Source: Vicia villosa (taxonomy: Eukaryota; Streptophyta; Magnoliopsida; Fabales; Fabaceae). Taken from it: DNA of 64,000 bases. Under the pieces are notes generated by a model. That model was given only the letters and a program-made list of their open reading frames with translations. It was not told the DNA's origin and ran no database searches. Shown here in pieces: positions 21,101 to 27,995 of this stretch. Within the stretch, counting starts at the first letter, position 1. Each line of letters starts with the position of its first letter. Both the position numbers and the translations under genes were made by a program. The stretch spans positions 14,690,404 to 14,754,403 of the forward strand of contig NC_081183.1 in assembly GCF_029867415.1 (NCBI RefSeq), read 5' to 3'.

Positions 21101-22136
21101 TTTCATTGGTGCTGATGATGTGGAAGGAACTCAGTTCCAAGGTCTCTCTTTAGAAGACGAATCTTCCAAGAAGAAAGCATCAATCTCTTCATATAAAGAG
21201 GCAGTAAAAGTAGTGAAAGATGGAACTACCACTGGCTGGGGGCAAGTTGTGATCCCTACCAAGAATGAAACTAGAGCAGGTCTCGGATGTTCACCAACAT
21301 TCTCAAACTGCACTAAGAAGGATGAAACCCTTCGTCCGATCAAAGAAACATTCATTAGTGGAGGATTCCTTAACCCAATTCCTCAAGAGGTTAATGTCCT
21401 TATCGAAGAATGTATCGAAGAAGGTCTACCCGATCCTGAAGAAGAATGGAAATGTTATCTCAATGACTCAGGATACATATCTCAGGAAGAACCACATCCT
21501 CCTTCAGAGAAATCCAAAGGCAATGAAACTGAACCTGTTCTTGCAGAAATCTGGGACACCTTGGGACAACCAAGTGGAAAATTTGATTATATGGTGAAAT
21601 ATACAGCACCTGAAAGTTACAAGATTGCGATTGAGGATATCCAACCAACTGGATGGGGAGATTCCTTTGAATATAATAGTCAACCAGAAGAGGCTTACCA
21701 ATGCTCTCAATTTTCTCAGCAGCCTGAAGTTACTGAAGATTTCGGCTTCAACGCATCTGCCAAGGTTTATAATCCTGAAGATGGTTATTATCACATAAAT
21801 GCCATTTTTGAAGATGAAGGGGAAGATGATCCCGCAACCGACTCAGAAAGTGTTGCTGACAATGAGTCTCTTCATCCTGAAGACTGGGAAATACATCCTG
21901 AAAATTCTGAAGATTGTGACTCGTCTTATGCTCTTCAAGAAGTAGAAGAAGACCGTTTCGACTCTACGAAGAACAAGGGTGACAAACCAGGACCTTCAAA
22001 TCCTGCTCGACCAGCGGTCAATGTCAATACTGAAGATCACTCTGGGGAGAATTTTCCTGAATACATAATACACAGAGGAGTTCGTTGCTACTGGAAGGCT
22101 GTCGACGTTCCGAATGTTGTTCGCCGCTCAAAGTAA
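18108..22136 (+). CDS. gag-pro: Gag-protease polyprotein (1342 aa), unspliced form
   Basis: Residues 1-40 look coiled-coil-like. The retrotransposon Gag core is about 199-345 (YARKMSTYADNH, ALKWYTGL, FKEYAQRWRE). A Gln/Pro-rich linker follows. A zinc-knuckle-like C489-x2-H492-x5-H498-x4-C503 replaces the usual CCHC order and probably binds RNA. The aspartic protease has DTGSS at 881-885 and a LLGRPWIHEAG segment near 950-960. A glycine-rich GWG...GLG stretch near 1043-1060 recalls a degenerate G-patch. The C-terminal 250 residues are acidic and unassigned. The protein forms the particle and matures it. The TAA stop (22134-22136) lies inside a splice donor, so splicing would extend the protein into Pol. 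The chosen ATG overlaps a short upstream frame (TAATG); an earlier start through splicing is possible. Confidence 0.92.
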   Translation: MEHSEQENIELRGTVTTLQEKLESLTTLVDSLMAARNQPPPPNSQATVTSEVTTPVSTVAFGIPSFSMPEGWGTPFSFGTGFRHNFSGVQTATTEAPAAQSSQFTPNQGVTFSQVTMALSQPTMTVPTPTVHTVPYDGNEIYHDQGDSTNQRNLVGDLQEQFNKIQLEVKAIRGKDLFGKNAQELCLVPSVQIPAKFKVPDFEKYKGSSCPQSHLVMYARKMSTYADNHQLLIHYFQDSLTGAALKWYTGLDSTNIRTFNDLGEAFVRQYKYNSDMAPDRDQLRSMAQKDHETFKEYAQRWRETAAQINPPLKEKEMTKIFLNTLSPFYYERMIASAPSDFTEMVNMGMRLEEGVRTGRLTKEGGSSSGTKKFGSGFPKKKEQSVDMVSQGKPRGNVNRQRQVAAIAPAVNTTPNPGFTPQFQQQQPRQQAQQFSNNQNRVQRAPQFDPIPMTYTELYPALIERGLVQTKAPPPVPEKLPWWYKAEVSCPYHQGAPGHDLEHCIALKHEVQRLVRSNLLSFRNLNPNVQANPLPNHGGHVVNMVYGCPGPYRVYNINFSRADLVQMHATLCRGQNFRQHHYGSCSVCCVDSHGCSIVRRDLQVLLDNGTIQIYRNRDENEVNMIGCYPHELLVSDINSEMPTVNVIVPHFNMPERMEVTYNKPKVPVAPLIICLPGPVPYDSDKAVPYNYNATMIKDGQEVPLPTLSSVVNIADVSRVTRSGRVYTPLPPKQPVAPATGQNPANVPIGNPVETPVSNTNTDVGQSSGTNVNPDFDEILKLIKWSEYKIVDQLMQTPSKISILSLLLNSEAHREALMRVLDQAFVDHDVTVDHFDGIIANITACNNLSFCDEELPEEGRNHNLALHISMNCQSDSLSNVLVDTGSSLNVMPKTTLARLSYQGMPMKFSGVVVKAFDGSRKSVIGEVNLPMTIGPHTFQITFQVMDIQAAYSCLLGRPWIHEAGAVTSTLHQKLKFVTNGKLVTISGEQALMVSHLSNFSFIGADDVEGTQFQGLSLEDESSKKKASISSYKEAVKVVKDGTTTGWGQVVIPTKNETRAGLGCSPTFSNCTKKDETLRPIKETFISGGFLNPIPQEVNVLIEECIEEGLPDPEEEWKCYLNDSGYISQEEPHPPSEKSKGNETEPVLAEIWDTLGQPSGKFDYMVKYTAPESYKIAIEDIQPTGWGDSFEYNSQPEEAYQCSQFSQQPEVTEDFGFNASAKVYNPEDGYYHINAIFEDEGEDDPATDSESVADNESLHPEDWEIHPENSEDCDSSYALQEVEEDRFDSTKNKGDKPGPSNPARPAVNVNTEDHSGENFPEYIIHRGVRCYWKAVDVPNVVRRSK

Positions 22137-22483
22137 TCACTTCGCTGTTATTTTGACCTCCTGCCTTGCCCAAAGCAGAGAGATGTTTCATAGGGCTTTG
22201 CTTTTAAATGTTCCGCCCAAATAACTTTGTGTATAGGGCTTTGTTTTAAAAGTTTCCCTCTTTGTCCCGCCCAAGACAAATGAGTTTGTGTTTAGGGCTT
22301 TGTTTCAAAAATGAATCATAAATAAAGTGTCATTTTGAATTCCCTACATTATGTGTTTTATTTTTGCTTTTTCTGGAAATGGTAATCCTAAAAAACCAAA
22401 ATAAAAAAAAAAGCTTTTCAAAAAATCTGCATACACTCTTGCATTCATAAATTTTCTGAAATAAATATAAATCACATGTGCAG
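22133..22483 (+). other. Intron between protease and reverse transcriptase (351 bp)
   Basis: The donor is CAAA|GTAATC after 22132 and the acceptor GTGCAG|ATTTAC after 22483. The exon before ends after two codon positions and the exon after supplies the third, so removal keeps the frame and eliminates the Gag-Pro stop. An intron at this place is an established Ogre trait. Inside are three repeats of GCCCAA (22168, 22215, 22269) each followed by TAGGGCTTTG (22191, 22234, 22293); GCCC and GGGC can pair in each. A CTGAA branch-point candidate lies near 22456. Splice sites are predicted from sequence only. Confidence 0.8.
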
Positions 22484-25400
22484 ATTTACTATTGATAAAC
22501 CCATTGAATGCAATAACCCTATGCCCTCTCCCAACTTTGAGTTTCCTGTGTTCGAAGCCGAAGAAGAGGAAGAAGAGGAGATCCCAGACGAGATCTCTCG
22601 ATTACTTAAGCACGAGGAAAGAGCCATGCTGCCTCACAAAGAGCCTTTAGAAAAGATTAATTTGGGTTCTGAAGAAGACAAAAAAGAAGTGACCATTGGA
22701 TCGCTCCTTGATACTGATGTCAAGAGTAAGTTGACAGACCTCCTCAAAGAATATGTTGACGTGTTTGCCTGGTCCTACCAAGACATGCCTGGGTTGGATA
22801 CCAATATTGTTCAGCATTACTTGCCATTGAAGCCAGAATGTCCGCCGGTTAAGCAGAAATTGCGAAGGACTCACCCTGATATGGCTAACAAGATCAAAGT
22901 GGAAGTTCAAAAGCAGCTTGACGCAGGTTTTCTTGTCACCTCTGAGTATCCTCAATGGTTGGCCAACATAGTGCCAGTTCCGAAGAAAGATGGCAAAGTC
23001 AGAATGTGTGTTGACTACCGTGACTTGAACAAGGCCAGTCCAAAAGATGACTTTCCATTACCACATATTGACATGCTGGTTGATAACACCGCTAAGTTCA
23101 ACGTCTTTTCCTTCATGGACGGGTTCTCCGGTTATAATCAGATCAAGATGGCTCCTGAAGACATGGAGAAGACATCTTTCATCACCCCATGGGGTACCTT
23201 TTTCTACAAAGTGATGCCATTTGGATTAAAGAATGCAGGCGCAACTTACCAAAGAGCAATGACTACTCTCTTTCATGACATGATGCATAAAGAAATAGAA
23301 GTTTATGTGGACGACATGATAGCCAAGTCCAGCACAGAAGAAGAACACATTGAATACCTTTTGAAGTTGTTTCAACGATTAAGGAAATATCAGCTTCGCT
23401 TGAATCCTAACAAATGTACTTTCGGGGTTAGATCTGGAAAACTCTTGGGTTTCATTGTCAGCCAAAGAGGTATTGAAGTAGATCCCGACAAAGTCAGAGC
23501 TATTCAAGAGATGCCTGCACCAAAAACTGAAAAGCAAGTAAGAGGATTTCTCGGACGATTGAACTATATCTCCAGGTTTATCTCTCAAATGACTGCTACT
23601 TGTGGGCCAATTTTCAAGCTTCTCCGCAAAGATCAAGGGGTTGTATGGACTGAAGATTGCCAGAAAGCGTTCGACAGTATCAAGGAGTACCTGTTAGAAC
23701 CACCAATATTGATTCCTCCATTTGAAGGAAGACCATTAATCATGTACCTTACTGTGTTAGAAGAATCCATGGGTTGTATGCTTGGGCAGCAAGATGAAAC
23801 TGGTAAGAAGGAGCATGCCATCTATTACTTGAGTAAGAAATTCACAGACTGTGAGTCTCGTTACTCCATGCTCGAAAAAACATGTTGTGCTTTGGCTTGG
23901 GCTTCAAAACGTCTCCGCCAATACATGATCAACAATACTACTTGGTTAATCTCCAAAATGGATCCGATCAAATATGTCTTTGAAAAGCCTGCCTTAACAG
24001 GAAGGATTGCCCGATGGCAAATGCTGTTATCTGAGTATGACATTGAATACCGTGCTCAAAAAGCGGTCAAAGGAAGCATTCTCGCCGATCATTTGGCGCA
24101 TCAACCAATTAATGAATATCAATCTCTCAAGCTTGACTTTCCTGATGAAGATGTCTTGTACTTAAAGATGAAAGATTGTGACGAACCGTTACCTGAAGAA
24201 GGTCCTGAACCCGGATCAAGATGGGGCCTAATTTTTGATGGAGCAGTAAACGCTTTTGGCAATGGAATTGGGGCAATCATCATCACTCCCAAGGGTACTC
24301 ATATCCCGTTCTCCGCCAGATTGCTATTTGAGTGCACCAACAACATCGCAGAATATGAAGCTTGTATCATGGGTCTCGAAGAAGCCATTGACTTAAGGAT
24401 CAAGATCCTGGACATATATGGAGATTCAGCCCTCGTGATCAACCAAATCAAAGACAAGTGGGAAACTTACCACCCTGGCTTGATTCCTTACAGAGATTAT
24501 GCAAGACGTCTGTTGACTTTCTTCAACAAGGTTGAATTGCATCATATACCTCGAGATCAGAATCGAATGGCAGACGCCTTGGCTACTCTATCTTCCATGT
24601 TCAAAATCAGTCACTGGAATGATGTGCCTAAAGTCAGAATCACGCGCCTTGAAAGGCCCGCCTATGTGTTTGCAACTGAAGCAGTCATCGATGATAAACC
24701 GTGGTTCCACGATATCAAACGCTTCCTTCAAGCTCAAGAGTACCCACTTGGGGCATCAAACAAAGACAAGAAGACTCTAAGGAGACTTTCTGGCAGTTTC
24801 TTCCTGAACGGAGACGTGCTATACAAAAGAAACTTCGACATGGTTTTGCTCAGATGCGTGGATAGACACGAAGCAGACATGTTAATGCATGAAGTGCATG
24901 AAGGGTCCTTTGGAACTCATTCAAACGGGCATGCAATGTCCAAGAAAATATTAAGAGCAGGATACTATTGGTTGACAATGGAATCTGACTGTTACAAACA
25001 CGTGAAGAGATGTCACAAGTGCCAGATCTACGCAGATAAGATCCATGTGCCACCGACTCTACTCAACGTTCTCTCATCTCCGTGGCCTTTTTCCATGTGG
25101 GGTATCGATATGATTGGAATGATCGAACCGAAAGCTTCAAACGGTCATCGTTTCATCTTGGTAGCAATTGATTACTTCACCAAATGGGTCGAAGCAGCAT
25201 CTTACGCCAATGTTACAAGACAAGTGGTTGTGAGGTTTATCAAGAATAACATCATTTGCCGATATGGTATTCCCAGCAAGATCATTACTGACAATGGTTC
25301 AAACTTGAACAACAAGATGATGAAAGAATTATGTGAGGAATTCAAGATTGAGCATCATAACTCTTCTCCTTACAGACCAAAAATGAACGGCGCTGTTGAA

Positions 25401-25949
25401 GCTGCTAACAAGAACATTAAGAAGATCGTCCAGAAAATGGTCATCACTTACAAAGACTGGCATGAAATGTTGCCATTTGCTTTACATGGGTACCGTACTT
25501 CAGTACGTACTTCAACAGGGGCAACCCCTTTTTCTCTAGTATACGGCATGGAAGCTGTGCTCCCCGTAGAAGTTGAAATACCATCAATGAAAGTCCTCAT
25601 GGAGACTAAGTTATCAGAGGCTGAATGGTGTCAAAACAGATACGATCAGTTGAACTTAATCGAAGAAAAACGTATGACTGCTCTATGCCACGGACAGTTG
25701 TACCAAGCAAGGATGAAACAAGCCTTCAACAAAAAGGTTCGACCTCGTGAATTTCGAGAAGGCGACCTCGTGCTTAAAAAGATCTTGTCTTTTCAACCAG
25801 ATTCTAGGGGCAAATGGTCTCCTAATTACGAAGGCCCGTATGTTGTCAAAAGAACATTTTCTGGCGGTGCCATGATTCTTACTACCATGGATGGTGATGA
25901 ACTCCCATATCCTGTGAATGCTGATGCAGTCAAGAAATACTTTGTCTAA
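22476..25949 (+). CDS. pol: Pol: reverse transcriptase, two RNase H, integrase
   Basis: The open frame with its first ATG at 22476 gives 1157 residues; if the predicted intron is used the exon starts at 22484 and that Met is not the real start. RT spans about 120-400 with D215 (FMDGFSG) and YVDD at 277-280. The first RNase H (about 415-560) has Thr426 where the family has its first catalytic Asp. A second RNase H (about 583-705) keeps D588, E626, D650 and D700; an added archaeal-type RNase H is characteristic of the Tat/Ogre clade. Integrase has H808, H815, C846 and C849 (zinc finger), D878, D939, E975 (D-x60-D-x35-E) and a GPY motif at 1120-1122. No chromodomain is seen. All motifs except those of the first RNase H are intact, so the protein may be active. 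Confidence 0.95.
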   Translation: MCRFTIDKPIECNNPMPSPNFEFPVFEAEEEEEEEIPDEISRLLKHEERAMLPHKEPLEKINLGSEEDKKEVTIGSLLDTDVKSKLTDLLKEYVDVFAWSYQDMPGLDTNIVQHYLPLKPECPPVKQKLRRTHPDMANKIKVEVQKQLDAGFLVTSEYPQWLANIVPVPKKDGKVRMCVDYRDLNKASPKDDFPLPHIDMLVDNTAKFNVFSFMDGFSGYNQIKMAPEDMEKTSFITPWGTFFYKVMPFGLKNAGATYQRAMTTLFHDMMHKEIEVYVDDMIAKSSTEEEHIEYLLKLFQRLRKYQLRLNPNKCTFGVRSGKLLGFIVSQRGIEVDPDKVRAIQEMPAPKTEKQVRGFLGRLNYISRFISQMTATCGPIFKLLRKDQGVVWTEDCQKAFDSIKEYLLEPPILIPPFEGRPLIMYLTVLEESMGCMLGQQDETGKKEHAIYYLSKKFTDCESRYSMLEKTCCALAWASKRLRQYMINNTTWLISKMDPIKYVFEKPALTGRIARWQMLLSEYDIEYRAQKAVKGSILADHLAHQPINEYQSLKLDFPDEDVLYLKMKDCDEPLPEEGPEPGSRWGLIFDGAVNAFGNGIGAIIITPKGTHIPFSARLLFECTNNIAEYEACIMGLEEAIDLRIKILDIYGDSALVINQIKDKWETYHPGLIPYRDYARRLLTFFNKVELHHIPRDQNRMADALATLSSMFKISHWNDVPKVRITRLERPAYVFATEAVIDDKPWFHDIKRFLQAQEYPLGASNKDKKTLRRLSGSFFLNGDVLYKRNFDMVLLRCVDRHEADMLMHEVHEGSFGTHSNGHAMSKKILRAGYYWLTMESDCYKHVKRCHKCQIYADKIHVPPTLLNVLSSPWPFSMWGIDMIGMIEPKASNGHRFILVAIDYFTKWVEAASYANVTRQVVVRFIKNNIICRYGIPSKIITDNGSNLNNKMMKELCEEFKIEHHNSSPYRPKMNGAVEAANKNIKKIVQKMVITYKDWHEMLPFALHGYRTSVRTSTGATPFSLVYGMEAVLPVEVEIPSMKVLMETKLSEAEWCQNRYDQLNLIEEKRMTALCHGQLYQARMKQAFNKKVRPREFREGDLVLKKILSFQPDSRGKWSPNYEGPYVVKRTFSGGAMILTTMDGDELPYPVNADAVKKYFV

Positions 25950-25972
25950 AAAAGAACAAAAGAACAGCTCGG

Positions 25973-26119
25973 TAAGTTGAAAACCCGCAAAGGGCGACTT
26001 AGGCAAAAATGAGCGTCTCGGTGGACTGAAAACCCTAAAGGGCGGTCCAGGCAAAAATTAGAGACAATAAACAGAAGAAAATTCATCCTGGTAGATTGAA
26101 AACCTGAAAGGGCAATCTA
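25973..26119 (+). ncRNA. Three tandem covarying hairpins (structured RNA)
   Basis: Each copy has a 7-bp outer stem, an AAAA bulge on the 5' side, an inner 3-bp stem and a 4-5-base loop, then GGCAAAAAT. Outer arms: 25973-25979/25995-26001 (TAAGTTG/CGACTTA), 26022-26028/26043-26049 (TGGACTG/CGGTCCA) and 26092-26098/26113-26119 (TAGATTG/CAATCTA). Inner arms: CCC/GGG in the first two and CCT/GGG in the third. Four outer-stem positions change on both sides with pairing kept. The first starts 24 bases after the pol stop. The role is unknown; nuclear export or packaging of genomic RNA are candidates. Confidence 0.75.
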
Positions 26120-26596
26120 GGCAAAAATTAGGGATTTATGACAAAGTAACTGCATCAGTCTGTACTTCGTCACCTGAGGAGTCTTTTTCCATCAAAGGAT
26201 CTTCAATCAAATCATTATCAATCTGAAGCAACAAGCACAGTTGGAACTCAAAGTTGTTAAGGGGATAGTGGTTATTGCTTTCAATGTAGCCTTTTCCGCA
26301 TAATTACCATTTCCAACTTTTGTAAATACTCTATGGAATCACGCCTTTAGCTGATTACCATCCTATTAAATAAATTTGAGCCTTGTGCCCCTTTGTTTGC
26401 AATCTCTAATTTCTTTTAGCTTGCAAAATGACGCTTTAATTGTGTTATTCACTTTTGAGAAAAAAAAGAAAAAAAGTTTTAAATGAATTTACTTTTCTTT
26501 TTCAAAATAAAAGCGAAACTTTCCTTTGAGTGGTGAACAACCGAAGGAACATCAACAGCTATCTCCATAGGATGAATCAAAGATTATGATAGGAAA

Positions 26597-26728
26597 AGCT
26601 CTTCTATCCCCAGTGAAGAAGCTCTTCTATCCCCAGTAAAGAAGGTCTTTTATCCCCAGTGACGAAGATTTTCCATCTCCAGTGAAGAAGCTCTTCCATC
26701 CCAGTAAAAATGCTTATCTTCCCCAGAG
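26597..26728 (+). repeat. 23-bp tandem repeat in the 3' UTR
   Basis: A unit like TATCCCCAGTGAAGAAGCTC plus TTC repeats about 5.5 times; matching points are 26605, 26628, 26651, 26674 and 26697. Later copies diverge. Tandem repeats in Ogre 3' UTRs are known sources of Fabeae satellites. This unit shows no resemblance to the 69-bp satellite around it. Confidence 0.8.
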
Positions 26729-27122
26729 AAGTTTAAAACACGCAACACCATTCATCACTCGTGTTATCTACACCGTGTTGAAGAACATTTGCCAAGTATC
26801 TGGTTGTATTGCGACGTCGGTCCCTCTCCAGTATATACTCCTCTGTCTGTCAGTATCGTCAGTATGCATGCTACATTCATGACATTCATCATTCATACAT
26901 ATTTACATCATTTATGCATTCTTGCACTTTTCAATGTCTGCTTTAAGAATCACTTGTTTAGGATATATCTATCCAAAAGAAAGAGAAAAAAAAGAAAAAG
27001 AAAAAGAAACAGGTATGGGCGTGTCATCTCTCCAAGTAGGTTGTCATCCATAAGCAGAAAAGAACATCTTCTTTTTCCAGTTCCCCACTGAGATAATTCC
27101 TCGTGGAAGAAGGTTGCTTTAG

Positions 27123-27149
27123 TTTCTCCTTTCAAAACAAAGGAGGAAA
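27123..27149 (+). other. Inverted repeat in the 3' UTR
   Basis: CTCCTTT (27126-27132) and AAAGGAG (27139-27145) pair perfectly around CAAAAC; TTT/AAA extends the stem past one bulged G. A second hairpin TTTCCT-CTCA-AGGAAA lies at 27338-27353. The function is unknown. Confidence 0.5.
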
Positions 27150-27388
27150 TCCCCAGTTGAGTTCATTCCTCATGGGTGCAAAGTCTTGTTTGACTATTTC
27201 TTTCCAATTCATTCTTGGTTAGAACCCTGTCTTTACCAAAGATTCAAGTTCCGATTCCTCAAACAGAGTCGTGAAAAACAGACAATAAGCAATAGCCTCA
27301 TCATCTGAGCAGCTCATGTCTCTTCCGAAAGTTTTCTTTTCCTCTCAAGGAAATCAATCATGAAGATCATTTGACGATCAGGGTCTTA

Positions 27389-27689
27389 TTACTATTCACA
27401 AGGCTGAATAACCAGTAATTTCCCTAGCAAAGTCTCCAGAATCATTTTATCACTTGGCTGATAATTGATCATGTCTTCAAAACCACTATCACGAAGCTGG
27501 TAGTCGGTAATCCTTTTGTTTTGGTTATATTATTTAACATGTCTATCACAAGGCTGATAGTCGGTAATATTAACCAAACCTTTGAAACTCTTTTACCTTG
27601 TCAAGTCTATCACAACGCTGGTAGTCGGTAATACAGTTTCATACCTTTCACCTTCGCATTACTAAACAAGTCTATCCCCATGCTGATAG
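27389..27689 (+). repeat. Six hairpins with a CAAGGC-type loop (3' UTR set)
   Basis: TATTCA/TGAATA (27393-27410), TTATCA/TGATAA (27447-27464), ACTATCA/TGGTAGT (27485-27504), CTATCA/TGATAG (27543-27560), CTATCA/TGGTAG (27607-27624) and CTATC/GATAG (27672-27689). Loops are CAAGGC, CTTGGC, CGAAGC, CAAGGC, CAACGC and CCATGC. Four copies are followed by TCGGTAAT or TCGATAAT. The first two have additional outer stems (TTAC/GTAA; ATCA/TGAT). This is the same motif as the LTR set at 14578-14783. Confidence 0.72.
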
Positions 27690-27982
27690 TCGATAATGTC
27701 GATAGGTAAGCTTTTCTTACAAAGCTATCATTCTCCGGTGAAGCATACACTTGCTTTCCCGAAAAGACAAAACGGATTCTCTTCCTAAAACGGATTGAGA
27801 CATCCTTCCCAATCTCTTTTCCCCAGCGGAGTCAGTCCTTGATATCCCTCGGTAAAGATATCCTTGCATCATTCGCAATTTTGGTATCTTAGGTCCAAAA
27901 TTTGCGTCTTCTGATATTTAAGTCTCTTCCACCCTATCAAAACGAAGATTTTCAATCTTCATGTCTTAGGTTGAAGAAACTT

Positions 27983-27995
27983 AAATAGGGGCATC
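27983..27995 (+). other. Polypurine-tract-like sequence before the 3' LTR
   Basis: AAATAGGGGCATC directly precedes the TGTCA start of the 3' LTR. It is the expected site for plus-strand priming, though the tract is short and ends in CATC. Confidence 0.65.

Larger units (their letters stand above)
25950..27995 (+). other. Ogre 3' untranslated region (~2 kb)
   Basis: No supported gene lies here. The region contains three covarying hairpins, a 23-bp tandem repeat, A/G-rich runs (26455-26480, 26980-27010), further inverted repeats and the CAAGGC-loop hairpin set. It ends in a purine-rich tract at the 3' LTR. Long 3' UTRs with short tandem repeats are usual for Ogre. Confidence 0.8.
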
